Source of the DNA: Symbiodinium natans
Lineage: Eukaryota > Sar > Dinophyceae > Suessiales > Symbiodiniaceae
Direction of reading: 5' to 3'
Assembly: GCA_905221605.1 (NCBI GenBank)
Contig: CAJNDS010002235.1
Span: forward strand, 1 to 45,000
DNA: 45,000 bases
A model generated the notes under the pieces. The model was not told the DNA's origin. It ran no database searches and saw nothing but the letters and a program-made list of their open reading frames with translations. The position numbers and the translations under genes are program-made. This document shows positions 9,511 through 19,145 of the stretch, in pieces (within the stretch, counting starts at the first letter, position 1; every line of letters begins with the position of its first letter).

Positions 9511-10078
9511 TTCGGGTTTGGGGTCTAGGGTTTCGGCTTTGGGGCTTGTAGGGTTTAGCGTTTAGGGTTGCGGGTTGACAGATTACAGGGTTATGGTTTA
9601 GGGTTCAGGGGCGCCTCTCCGTTCTAAAATGCACATGCCACAACAGGCCAGTTTGGGATTCAGGATTTAGGGTTTAGGGCCTAGGAGCCTGAAACTTCGG
9701 GTTTAGAGCTGAAGGTGTACCATCTTGAGTTTAGGGTTTAGGGCTACTAGAATCCTAAAGCTTAGGGCTAAGGGCATAGGGCTTTCAAGCATATAAAGTT
9801 CAGGGCACAGGGTTGCAATTCCTAAGCTCAGGGCATAGGGCTTAGGGTTCCCTAGGGGCAGGGCCAGTTGTGCTGGCTTGGACTAGCTGAACAATTCATC
9901 AAGTGTTGGCTTGGCATTGGGGGGGGACAGACGGTCCCAAACCCCCGCCCCCCTACAACCCACCCTAAAGTAAGAAGGGTGATCGTGTGAAGAAAGAGGC
10001 CATCCGCTACTTCTGAGCGCGGCACGGAACCAGACCAACCACTACATCTGAGGGCGGTGCTGAACAAGACAGCCACTA

Positions 10079-10159
10079 CCCTAAACCCTAATTAAACCCT
10101 AAACCCTAAACCCTAAACCCTAAACCCTAAACCCTAAACCCTAAACCCTAAACCCTAAA
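10079..10159. repeat. Telomere-type array, C strand
   Basis: About ten CCCTAAA units. The 9515-10078 region to the left is unique, with scattered TTTAGGG; the 74-codon minus-strand frame at 9852-10076 is not convincing. Confidence 0.85.
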
Positions 10160-10244
10160 CTGGGCTTAGGGCTTCGGAGTTGGGACTGGAGAAAGGCTCA
10201 GGGTTTGAGAACCCGACAGACTTTTCCCCTGCAAGTGCCACCCT

Positions 10245-10381
10245 AAGCCCTAAACCCTAAACCCTAAACCCTCAACCCTAAACCCTAAACCCGAAACCCT
10301 AAACCCTCAACCCTGAACCCTAAACCCTGAACCCCAAACCCGAAACCCTAAACCCCAACCCCCCCCCCCCCCCCCCCCCTC
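10245..10381. repeat. C-strand telomere-type array ending in poly-C
   Basis: CCCTAAA with CCCGAAA and CCTCAA variants to about 10352, then an uninterrupted run of about 22 Cs (10358-10379). A C/T-rich tract continues to 10412. Confidence 0.85.
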
Positions 10382-10414
10382 CACCTCCCCCTCCCCCCTC
10401 CCCCTGCCTTCCAG

Positions 10415-10504
10415 GGCTTCCTTGGAGGAGCCGAGGATGGCAAAGAAAGCTCGGAGGATCCAAACCACCTGCTGCTGATGCCTGGCAAGATCCAGACTTG
10501 GAGG
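10415..10504 (+). other. Exon-like island, 30 codons, polypyrimidine tract before it
   Basis: A long C/T tract ending CCTTCCAG precedes 30 exact codons (GFLGGAEDGKESSEDPNHLL, then LMPGKIQTWR), and GTTTAGGG follows directly. Both borders look like genuine splice sites: pyrimidine tract plus CAG, and GT supplied by the array at 10502-10588. This is the strongest single case for a telomere-type array acting as the start of an intron. The product is unknown. Confidence 0.45.
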
Positions 10505-10588
10505 GTTTAGGGTTTAGGGTTTAGGGTTTAGGGTTTAGGGTTTAGGGTTTAGGGTTTAGGGTTTAGGGTTTAGGGTTTAGGGTTTAGG
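10502..10588. repeat. Telomere-type array, G strand
   Basis: About twelve clean TTTAGGG units. Confidence 0.9.
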
Positions 10589-10936
10589 GAGAGTTGTCTT
10601 TTTCTTTTCTCTTTTTGGATGGGTGGGAGGGGGGGGGGGTTTAGGGTTTCGGGGTTTAGGGTTGACATTTAGGGGTCCAGGTCTCAGGATTCGACACTTC
10701 AGGGCTAGGGCTTCAGGACCCCAGAGGCGCCAGACGTTGAAGACACCAGCTCTAACTCTAACCATAACTCTCACACACTGACAGACATATGACTTAAAAA
10801 ACAAAATTGAGTTTTTTTTGCAACAACCCAGTGACACTTATTTATTCCGCCCAAAAAAACAAGAAATAAAGGAATAACAATAGCAAGGGCGCCAGTAGCA
10901 AACATCGCGACTTTTTGGAGGATCATCGGGCTGAGC

Positions 10937-11075
10937 AAGTAGGGTTATAAGCACCCCTAAGTAGGGTTATAAGTAATTGCAACCATGGTTGCCCTAAGTA
11001 TAACCCCACTTACTAAGTCGCCTGATCCTTTAAGATAGCTATTGTTGCCCTAAGTATAACCCCAACCCTAAACCC
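10937..11075. repeat. Foldback segment related to family B
   Basis: GGGTTATAAG and CTAAGTATAACCC boxes occur several times in opposite orientation around a CAACCATGGTTG palindrome. It is probably a decayed nested foldback; boundaries are approximate. Confidence 0.5.
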
Positions 11076-11112
11076 TAAACCCCAAACCCTAAACCCAAAA
11101 CCCTAAACCCTG

Positions 11113-11236
11113 AACCCTATTGACAAGCAAGAGGAGGTCGACCAGCCTGCCAAGTGCCGCCAGGCGCGCCGCCTGCGCCGCCAGCGCGGGGGCTCCGGCA
11201 ACTGCCGCCGAGGCGGCAGCCTGGTGCGGGTCTAGG
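11113..11236 (-). other. Exon-like GC-rich island
   Basis: The minus strand reads DPHQAAASAAVAGAPALAAQ, then AARLAALGRLVDLLLLV, with no stop: an alanine/leucine-rich helix-like segment. A C-strand array lies just to the right of it in that orientation. The plus strand is also open here, so the coding strand is uncertain. Confidence 0.25.
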
Positions 11237-11266
11237 CTTTGAAAAAAGGGGTGCACACACAGACAG

Positions 11267-11326
11267 ATGTATATATGTATATATATATATATACATACAT
11301 ACATACATACGTATACGTACATGTGT
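11267..11326. repeat. TA/CATA microsatellite
   Basis: A TATATATA core with CATA units. Frames rich in Y, I and H here are microsatellite translations. Confidence 0.85.
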
Positions 11327-11507
11327 ATATACATAAGTATAAGAAATAACATACACAGTGTTCTTACCATTCGAAGAATAAAGTTTCAGGATTTGACAGG
11401 CTTTGGGTTGGTTCAGGGCTTGGGAATCCGGGGGACTGCGGTTTAAGGACCAGGGGAGGTCGGTCTTAGGAGGTGGGGTTTAAGATGTTTGAGGGTTGAG
11501 GGCTGCC

Positions 11508-11710
11508 TAAACCCTAAAGCCTAAACCCTAAATCCAAAACCCGAAACCCTACATCCTAAACCGCAAACCCTAAGCTCTGGAGACCCTTCCCCCAAAACCC
11601 TAAACCCTGAAATACGCAAGCTAGAAGGACTCATGAGGCCGAACACCCCCTGTGACGGGAGCGCAGAGTTTTTGGGGTTTAGGGTTTACGGTTTAGGGTT
11701 TAGGGTTTAC
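11508..11710. repeat. C-array / island / G-array unit, degenerate
   Basis: CCCTAAA-like DNA (11508-11610), about 60 bp of unique sequence, then TTTAGGG/TTTACGG (11671-11710). Confidence 0.6.
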
Positions 11711-11792
11711 GGATTAGGGTTTTCAAATCGAAACCCGAGGCTTGGGCCATCGGGTTCAGGGCTTAGGGCTTGTGCAGCTCAGGCTTCGATCC

Positions 11793-12056
11793 TACACCCT
11801 AAACCCTAAACCCTACACCCTTAAGCCCTAAACCCTCAACCCTAAACCTAAACCCCGAACCCTGACCAGCCGCTGTGCCGCGCTTTTTGAAGGCTCTTGG
11901 GGAGCCTCCGGAGAGGCGCCGGCGAGGTTTGCCAGGCAGAGGCACTGTGCCACCGAGGTGCCAGGGGCCACGGGGCGGCCTGCGTTGGGGCTGCGTGGGT
12001 AGGGCTTAGGGTCTAGGGTCTAGGGTTTAGGGCTTAGGGCTTAGGGTTTAGGGTTT
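11793..12056. repeat. C-array / GC-rich island / G-array unit
   Basis: CCCTAAA (11793-11860), a GC-rich island (11861-12000), then TTTAGGG (12001-12056). The minus strand of the island is open (AQCLCLANLAGASPEAPQEP) and alanine-rich. No family is recognised. Confidence 0.6.
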
Positions 12057-12186
12057 ACTAACCTGATATGGATGAGGTTTCTATAAGGCGAATATTTCTA
12101 GATGTATAGGGAGATAAAGTATGCATAAGGGCTCTGCAAGGTTTGTACTTGATTGCCGAAGACTCTGCAAGGTTTGTGAAGCACGG

Positions 12187-12480
12187 GAACCCTAAACGCT
12201 GGGCCCTGAACCCTGAACACAGGCCCTGCGGCCCTGAAACCCTAAGCACCAAACTGAAACCCTAAACGCTGGGCCTTGAAACCCTAAACACAGGCCCTGA
12301 AGCCTTGAAACCCTAAACGCTGAGCCCTGGAACCCTACACACAGGCCCTGAAGCCTGAACGCTGGGACCTGAAACCCTCAACACCAGGCCTTGGTGGCCT
12401 GAAACCCTATACGCCAGGCCTGGGGCCCTGATACCCTAAACGCCAGGCCCTGAGGCCTTGAAAACCCTAAACGCTGGGCC
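12187..12480. repeat. Tandem repeat built on an expanded telomere-type unit
   Basis: Alternating GAAACCCTAAACGCTGGGCC and GAAACCCTAAACACAGGCCC units, each about 30 bp, repeated roughly ten times. Each unit contains one ACCCTAAAC, suggesting that a telomere-type unit plus neighbouring sequence was amplified together. Confidence 0.75.
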
Positions 12481-12503
12481 AAGAGTTTAGGGCTACACCG
12501 GAT

Positions 12504-12618
12504 ACTTGGAGGTGCGTGGATACCTATAAGTAAGGTTATAAGTAGTGCCACTGTGGCTATGACATGCCTTCTGTAGGGTACTTAGACCCCACTTACAAGT
12601 ACCCGTGAACCTTCAAGT
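12504..12618. repeat. Foldback repeat family B, copy 2
   Basis: Ends ACTTGGAGGTGCGTGG and CCGTGAACCTTCAAGT, with internal AAGTAAGGTTATAAGTA and CCACTTACAAGTA. Confidence 0.7.
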
Positions 12619-12644
12619 AGGGTTTCAAGGGATGACGGCTCGCG

Positions 12645-12757
12645 CCCCTAAGGTTGTACCCCTAAAGGTTCCCCTGAATGTACTCCTAGTATGGCCCTGA
12701 TACTACCTTAAGGATCTTGAAAAAGGGTCCCCAAGCCCAAGGGTACAACCTTAGGGG
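12645..12757. repeat. Foldback repeat family C
   Basis: A perfect 17-bp terminal inverted repeat, CCCCTAAGGTTGTACCC and GGGTACAACCTTAGGGG, about 79 bp apart. Single copy in this window. Confidence 0.75.
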
Positions 12758-12929
12758 TCGGAGGTAGAGTTCCAGGAGGGTTAGGGTTTAGGGCTGAACC
12801 CTATAAACCCCTTATATACCCTATACATCCCAAGGGCCCATGCTTCAGAAACCCTTTACAGGAGGTATGGGAAAGGTAATGGACCATACTAAGCACCCCA
12901 TGAAACTACCCTTAGCCGAACCCTAGAAG

Positions 12930-12995
12930 CCCTAAACCCCAAACCCTAAACCCTAAACCCTAAACCCTAAACCCCAACACCCCAGAACCCCAAAA
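12930..12995. repeat. Telomere-type array, C strand
   Basis: CCCTAAA followed by CCCCAAA variants. 13000-13140 is unique, with no gene seen. Confidence 0.8.
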
Positions 12996-13141
12996 CCCCA
13001 AAACCCACAGACTGTAGAGCCACCTGTGCCCAGAGTCTCCAGAACAGCCACCACACCTCAGTGCTGGAAAAATTGGGTTGTCAGGCTTCGGGTCGGCGAG
13101 CCGTAGGCCGTGGGGATGTCTGCCTTAGGATTGAGGGTTTG

Positions 13142-13272
13142 TTTGCGGTTTAGGGTTTAGGGTTTAGGGTTTAGGGTTTAGGGTTTAGGGTTTAGGGTTT
13201 AGGGTTTAGGGTTTAGGGTTTAGGGTTTAGGGTTTAGGGTTTAGGGTTTAGGGTTCAGGGTTCAGGGTTTAG
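13142..13272. repeat. Long telomere-type array, G strand
   Basis: About sixteen clean TTTAGGG units followed by TTCAGGG variants. Confidence 0.9.
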
Positions 13273-13474
13273 GGCTTGGATGGGTATAGGGGGAGACTTC
13301 CGTACCTTTCCAGACGTAATCCCAACCCAGGGTCTCGAACTCAACAATACGAGAAACTCAAGTGCTATTTCAATTGGGATTGGGAAACCCAATTTTAAGA
13401 GTGGGGTTCCGAAACTCAGGTGAATCCTGAGGCCCAAGAACCTTTCTTGCGGAATGCGCACCGAATATGGGCGC

Positions 13475-13552
13475 TTACGAAAAGAGGGGACCCCTAATAT
13501 AAACCCCAAATAGCAAGATTCCCATACAATAAGGACCGCGAATTCGGGAACC
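13475..13552. repeat. Dispersed repeat family G, copy 1
   Basis: Shares TTACGAAAA, AGGGGACCC, AATATA, CCCCAAA and AAGATTCC blocks in order with 21323-21415. Confidence 0.65.
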
Positions 13553-13565
13553 CTAGCCTAAACTC

Positions 13566-13885
13566 TAAACCAAACCCTAAACCCTAAACCCCAAACCCCA
13601 AACCCCAAACCCCAAACCCCAAACCCCAAACCCTAAACCCTAAGCTAAAACCCCTTTAAAAAAGGATGGGTCGAGTAGGGAGGCGTGAGAGATGCCAAGC
13701 CCCTGGCGTTCAGCCGCCACCCTGCCAAGCTCGGCATCCGCGGCTGCCACGGCCCCCGCATCCTGCGGAGGTTCAGGGTTCAGGGTTCAGGGTTCAGGGT
13801 TTTAGGGTTTAGGGTTTAGGGTTTAGGGTTTAGGGTTTAGGGTTTAGGGTTTAGGGTTTAGGGTTTAGGGTTTAGGGTTTAGGAC
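13566..13885. repeat. C-array / island / G-array unit
   Basis: CCCTAAA, then CCCCAAA variants (13566-13645), an island, then TTCAGGG and about twelve TTTAGGG units (13771-13885). The island contains the exon-like segment at 13692-13770. Confidence 0.75.
13692..13770 (+). other. Exon-like island with AG and GT borders
   Basis: After GAGAG two bases complete a codon, then 25 codons follow (AKPLAFSRHPAKLGIRGCHG, then PRILR), ending CGG AG|GTTCAGGG. It is basic, open and unidentified. Phase does not match the next island at 14859, so they need not belong to one gene. Confidence 0.3.
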
Positions 13886-14000
13886 TTAGGGTTGTTCCTC
13901 CTTTCTTATACTAGCAATCCTTTATGGGCATCCCAAGGTTGGGGTGTAGGGTTTAGGGCTTGCGGTAAGGGGGCTCGGAGGGTTTAAGGTTCGTAAGCTT

Positions 14001-14070
14001 TAGGGTTTAGGGTTTAGGGTTTAGGGTTTAGGGTTTAGGGTTTAGGGTTTAGCCTAAACCCTAAGACCCC
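14001..14070. repeat. Head-to-head telomere-type junction
   Basis: About seven TTTAGGG units end GGGTTTAG and are followed at once by CCTAAACCCTAAG. There is no spacer. This is the sequence expected of a telomere-telomere fusion or an inverted duplication. Confidence 0.75.
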
Positions 14071-14769
14071 AAAACCCCACACTCCTGCGCACAACTGCTC
14101 ACCTCTGCTCTCCAACCCTGCTTTCAAGCCGTGAACTACGAGCCCGTAAAGTCATCCCTTCTAAGCTAAGCCTCCTTGCGTTTGAGAGTTAAGGTCTACA
14201 CCTACTACTGTAGGGAATTCGGGAACTTGGGTACCTATCTTTACGATTTTTGGCGGGTACCGAATATCCATAACACCCTGCAGAACCAGGAAGCATAGTG
14301 GACAAAACCCACTCCTCACCCAAGAAGGACCAAGCGTCTTTCAAGGAACAATTTGGGCCACAAAGAGGCCCTAAAGTCCTTCTTCAGGATTCGGGTGGAG
14401 GGTTCTAGGTATCAACCATAAACCACAAACCCAAAACCCTCCTAAACCCCAAACCCTAGAAAACCCCGAAACCCCGAACCCTAAACCCCAAATCCTATTT
14501 AAAAAAAAAGCGGAAACCCTGAACCCCAAACCCTATAAATCCAGACTCTATTAACCCTGAACCCTCTACTATACAGGTACACGGAACCCTGCGGCCAGGC
14601 ATGTGGGTTTAGGGTTTAGGAGGCCTGTTGTGGTACCCTGCGCTTCTGAACGGATGTGCGCTACAACTCTAACATCTAAGAATGACTCAACATACCCCAA
14701 AGCCATACCCTTTAACCTGTACAATGCAAGGAGAATCAGGTGAACCCTGAGCCCTAAACCCTGAACACA

Positions 14770-15005
14770 CTACACCCTGAGCCCCTGAGCCCCTGAGCCC
14801 CTGAGCCCCTGAGCCCTAAACCCTAAACCCTAAACCCTAAACACTAAACCCTAAACCCGAGAAGGCCGTCCTGACCCACCAGGCCATTACTGCGCAGAAG
14901 TGCCCACATGCCCAGGGCCGTGGTGGCGATGGGCAGCTCGGCCTTCGATACCAAAATTGGGGGGGTTTAGGGTTTAGGGTGTAGGGTTTAGGGTTTAGGG
15001 TTTGG
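14770..15005. repeat. 10-bp repeat, C-array, island, G-array
   Basis: GAGCCCCTGA in tandem (14770-14812), CCCTAAA (14813-14858), a coding-like island of about 105 bp (14859-14965; plus strand EKAVLTHQAITAQKCPHAQG; the minus strand is also open), then TTTAGGG (14966-15005). Confidence 0.65.
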
Positions 15006-15154
15006 GTATTGAGCCGTTGAGGTTTGGCAGGCTTGTCGTTTCAGCGTTTACGGTCTAGGATTTAAGGTTCAGGGCTCTCGGGTGTGCCTGGCGAAAGGCC
15101 TACAAGCAAAGCAACGCCGTTCACGCCATGCAGTCAAAGCTAAACACTCTAAAC

Positions 15155-15215
15155 CCGGAACCCGAAGCCCTAAACCCTAAACCCTAAACCCGAAAGCGCT
15201 AAACCCTAAACCCTA
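15155..15215. repeat. Telomere-type array, C strand
   Basis: CCCTAAA with CCCGAAAGC interruptions. 15220-15540 is unique, with no gene seen. Confidence 0.75.
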
Positions 15216-15540
15216 AACACGAAAGCCCTGAAGCCTGAACCCGAAAGCCTTAAACCCTAAAACTCTGAATCCAAACTCCCAAGTGAGAAGCTCCAAGTGC
15301 GCAACCCGTGGCGGGCCTGAAGTCCGGAATCTCGGGGTGCTTTGGAGCTTTAAATCTACAGGGTCTCGGATTGGGGTCTGGAGTTTAGGGGTTAGGGTTA
15401 GGGTTTAAGATTTAGGGCTGAGAAGCCAAACCTCAAAAACCTTGAAAGCCAAAGAAAACAAGCGCCTTGAGCGATTCCAGCAGGAGTGAGGCCACCTCGC
15501 GTGTGGCCAGCGCCTGGTTCTGCGATTTAGGGCTTAGGCT

Positions 15541-16100
15541 TCAGGCTTCGAAGTTCAATCAGGGCATGGATCGGTAGGTAGATACGTCGGATGAAGGATA
15601 GATATACGCATCTTTGTGTAGTCTGCTTGAACCGACGCAATTATTCAGTCATTTGCGGTGTATATACTAACAAAATAAGGTATAACCGAACAGAATACAA
15701 AGTCATGTACAGGATGTCAGCAGGCAATGAGAAGTTGGTCCGAGATATGAACCAGTGAAGAAACACCTAAGCACATAATTGAACATTGCATACATGCGCA
15801 AATACAGTCCATATCAACAAATTCTAACAATCAATAAGCAAGCCTATGTCTCTCACCAATCGCCTCAACCCTCTTCCACAACCTGCCTCGCTGATTTTTG
15901 GCTAAAAAAGGTTCTGTAGTTTTCTTCTGCCTTTCATAGGGTCTCTAATAGTTCACAAGGGAACCGAAGCCTGAAAGACTCCTAGTATGCGGGGCAGAGG
16001 GCAGTGCAGAGTTCAGGTCTTAGGGTTGAGGGTTGCACGACCTCGTAGAGTGGAGTCCACCCATCGTTCAAGGCCCTTCCATCGCCAGATGGAGCCTGAT
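15541..16100. other. Low-repeat, AT-richer stretch without a recognised gene
   Basis: This is one of the few stretches of about 500 bp nearly free of telomere-type units. I see no long open frame or splice-supported exon; it may be intron or intergenic DNA. Confidence 0.4.
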
Positions 16101-16535
16101 TGTGTTTAGGGTTTAGGGTTCAGGGTTGAGGGTGTCGGGCTTTGGGGGGGTTGTTTTTGGCCCTTGCCCCCATGGTCGGATCCCCCTGATAATAAGGACC
16201 CCTATAACGTACTACGTACCCCGAATGTCGTAAACCCCCCCCCCCATATTGCTTGGGGGGTGTCGATGGTTTGGACACTAGGTCGTGGACGGACCTGAGG
16301 GACGGGACTTGTATGTAGCAGAGTGGTATGTACAGTGCCAGGCAGTCAGGGCATAGACCGCTCTGGGCTGTGGGTTTCACCTATCTTGCTGGCTTGCAGC
16401 GCCGAGTCTCGTGAAGCAAAAAAAGGCTGGAATGGAATTCGGGTGAGCAGGGTGTAGGGTTTAAGGCTGGGGGCCTGTCTTTATGCGCAACGTTAGGGTG
16501 TTAGGGTGCTAGGGTTTAGGGCATCGTGAAGCCGA

Positions 16536-16723
16536 AAACCATCTGCAAGCTCAACAGAGCCTGACGTGTTTGCCGGGGATGACGGACGCGACACATGTTC
16601 CGGATGTTATTATTCGACCCGGTATTTACCAGACGACGACGATGACGAGCCTTTACTTCGCGGCAACCGCAGCACGCTGGACGAGACCTTCTGGCGCTGT
16701 GTCCGCAGATGCTGGCAAAAGCA
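16536..16723 (+). other. Coding-like segment interrupted by a foldback element
   Basis: The plus strand reads STEPDVFAGDDGRDTCSGCY, YSTRYLPDDDDDEPLLRG, NRSTLDETFWRCVRRCWQK and then meets foldback E, inside which the frame stops. It is acidic and Cys-containing. A further open, protein-like segment (ESLGNERARANPEDDGGTQS) resumes on the other side of the element to about 16920. No family is recognised. Confidence 0.4.
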
Positions 16724-16832
16724 CCCAGAGACTCCAAAACCCCTTAATTAAGGAATATACCTTAAATTATAATAGGAACCCTAATATGAATTAAGGCATA
16801 TTCCTTAATTAAGGGGTTTTGGAGTCTCTGGG
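16724..16832. repeat. Foldback repeat family E, near-perfect hairpin
   Basis: Arms of about 42 bp: the left arm begins CCCAGAGACTCCAAAACCCC and continues TTAATTAAGGAATAT; the right arm is its near-perfect reverse complement, ending TTTTGGAGTCTCTGGG. The loop is about 25 bp. It lies between two coding-like segments. High arm identity suggests recent insertion. Confidence 0.85.
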
Positions 16833-16994
16833 CAATGAGCGCGCACGTGCGAACCCAGAGGATGACGGTGGCACTCAGAGTGCGGCAGTGCAGATTTTGG
16901 GCAGCAGCGGTTGCACGCGCAAAACCAAAACAAAAACAGTACCTTATCACGGTCGGGGAATGGCAAGGACTAGTGCCCCAATGAGAACACGGTC

Positions 16995-17131
16995 ACTTGG
17001 AGGTTCATGTGGACTATTTACAAATCGGGGTTACAAGTATAACTACATGGTTTTGTAGCTATTACGCGATTGTTTTTTTTGGGGGGAGTACTTGTAACCC
17101 TTCTTATATCTGCCCCATTGAACCTTCAAGT
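16995..17131. repeat. Foldback repeat family B, copy 3
   Basis: Ends ACTTGGAGGTTCATGTGG and CATTGAACCTTCAAGT, with the interior GTTACAAGTA / TACTTGTAAC pair. Confidence 0.7.
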
Positions 17132-17275
17132 AACGATAGGAGCTCACGTGGGAACCCTTGGCAAGGGGTCTTAAAGTCACACTCTCAGATGCCGATGCCC
17201 CGTTCTCTCCAATAGCTTGAGCCCAAAAAACGGGGTTGTGCAGGGTCAGGCTGATTCAAATTTAGAGACTCTAGG

Positions 17276-17360
17276 GTTTAGGGTGAACCCTTAAACCCTA
17301 AACCCTAAACCCTAAACCCTAGACCCTAAACCCTAAAGCCCTAAAACCCTAAACCCTCAA
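17276..17360. repeat. Head-to-head junction then C-strand array
   Basis: TTTAGGG TGAACCC TTAAACCC: a short G-strand run meets a C-strand run with about seven bases between. About eight CCCTAAA units follow. 17365-17810 is unique, with no recognised gene. Confidence 0.7.
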
Positions 17361-17817
17361 CACTACTACTGTGCACCCTCTCAACCCCCAAGCTTTGATC
17401 CACACCTGCTCCACGTGGCCCAGCATGTGGCAAAGGCAAGCAAGATGCGAGTGCGCAAGACCTGGCCCCGAACTATGTGGGGGACGGCTCTTTGAATTGG
17501 GGTCCAGTCAGGGGGTTCAGGGTACATGTTAGTTGATGTGGCGAAAAAGGGACCGTGATTTAGGGAACTGGCGCCATGTTCGCCCTGAAAGAGCTGGAAG
17601 CCCCAAAAACGAAGTATGAAGTGAGGAAAGCAGTTGAGGGGTTTCGGGCCTTCTAGGGGGGCTCAGGATTCAGGACTTAGAGTTTAGAGGGTTTAGGATG
17701 TGTAGGGCGTTTAGGATGTTTAGGGCTTCGGCCTCGGGACCAAATGAGCCCTGAGCAAAACACAAAGGCTCAATGGTGGCTTCTTTTGGGGTCGAAGAGG
17801 CAAACCCAAAACCCAAA

Positions 17818-18070
17818 ACCCTAAACCCTATACCCTAAACCCTAAACCCTAAACTGCAACCGTACAAAAGAGCTACCTCTCAGCCTTAGCGCAGATGGTA
17901 GGCGCATCAACCCCAACGATCCATCTGTTTAGGGTGTCGCGCTTTGTTGTCGAGTCGGGCTTACATGGGATCTAGCCAGCAGAGAACCGAAAACGGCTAC
18001 ACCGAACCCTAAACCCTAAACCCTAAACCCTGAACCCTGAACCCTGAACCCTGAACCCTAAACCCTAACT
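17818..18070. repeat. Two telomere-type arrays, C strand
   Basis: CCCTAAA at 17818-17855 and 18003-18070 (with CCCTGAA variants). The 147 bp between them carries no convincing frame. Confidence 0.75.
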
Positions 18071-18238
18071 CCAAACCCTTCGAGCTGAACCTCTGACTCT
18101 TGGACCTCGAGGGTTGGCATGGGGGGGAAGAGGTTTACGGCTTGGTGATTGAGACCGTCGCCTAAGGCTCGCTGTCGCAGATGCGTTGAGCTTGCACTGC
18201 TGCGGCCTGAGTTTCAAGGGTTCAGGGTGAGAGTTTGT

Positions 18239-18292
18239 GGGGGGGGGGATGGGGGGGGTGGGGGGGTGAGGGGGGATGGGGGAGGGGCGGCC
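18239..18292. repeat. G-rich low-complexity tract
   Basis: Runs of 5-9 Gs separated by AT or T. Confidence 0.8.
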
Positions 18293-18454
18293 TCAAATGA
18301 GTTTTGGTATGGTTTCCTCATGAATTAAAGCATACCCAGCTTTAGACACGACCACCCAGAAGGAACTCCTTTGCCGAAGCACACATGGAAGATCCAATCT
18401 GCAATGGTGACTTCCATCTGCCATTCGCCCTACAGCCTACACCGTTTAGGGTTT

Positions 18455-18614
18455 ACTTTGAGGTTCGTGTATGCTTATAAGTACAAGCAAGGTTATGGGT
18501 AGGGCATCTATGCTTATAAACCTAAACCCTAAACCCAAAATCCTAAACCCTAAACCCTAAACCCTGAAAATGTAGGGTACTTACAGACTTCTAAGAACCC
18601 ATGAACCTTCAAGC
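18455..18614. repeat. Foldback repeat family B, copy 4, with telomere-type insert
   Basis: Ends ACTTTGAGGTTCGTGTATG and CCATGAACCTTCAAGC. In the centre, where other copies have unrelated sequence, lies a C-strand telomere-type array (about 18518-18568). The array therefore appears to postdate the element. Confidence 0.65.
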
Positions 18615-18744
18615 AGGCTTTACTACGATTTGCTGAAGAGCCCCAAAGGAATAAAACATAATTATCCCTATATTACCCTTAATAAGGAAGAATATTTCAT
18701 ATTTTTCGGGGTCCTTAAGCAAACTAGTAGTTTAGGGGTTTTGG

Positions 18745-19019
18745 GCTAAACCCTAAACCCTAAACCCTAAACCCTAAACCCTAAACCCTAAACCCTAAAC
18801 CCTAAACCCTAAACCCTAAACCCTAAACCCTAAACCCTAAACCCTAAACCCCAACTTGAGCCCTCTTCAACGATGCCTTCCAGGTGAAGTGATCGGGTGA
18901 CTACCTTGCGATGTTCGTGTCCTTTGAGTCTTCAAGGCGAGGGCTGCTCCGGTTTAGGGTTTAGGGTTTAGGGTTTCGGGTTTAGGGTTTCGGGTTTAGG
19001 GTTTAGGGTTTAGGGTTTA
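18745..19019. repeat. C-array / island / G-array unit
   Basis: About fifteen CCCTAAA units (18745-18851), a 99-bp island, then TTTAGGG/TTTCGGG (18951-19019). The island is open for about 16 codons on the minus strand (RSSPRLEDSKDTNIAR) before GTAGTC. The left side, TTTAGGGGTTTTGGGCTAAA, is a further near head-to-head junction. Confidence 0.75.
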
Positions 19020-19145
19020 GCACATGCGCAGGGTTCGGCGTTCAGAGTGGAGTGACGAATTCGGAAGACGAATTGAGTGTAGGTGTAGCAAGCTCTGTCC
19101 AAATTACACGGCGAGCACAAAGTTATGCAGTCTCAAGGGACTGAA

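Noticed and set aside
11089-11370. 93-codon minus-strand frame with Tyr/Ile-rich start
   Set aside because: The first half is a TA/CATA microsatellite; only the GC-rich end could be coding, and that part is reported separately as an island.
17213-17238. Possible reverse spliced leader (CTTGAGCCCAAAAAACGG)
   Set aside because: Only the first eight bases match without a gap, and no gene start lies at the expected distance.
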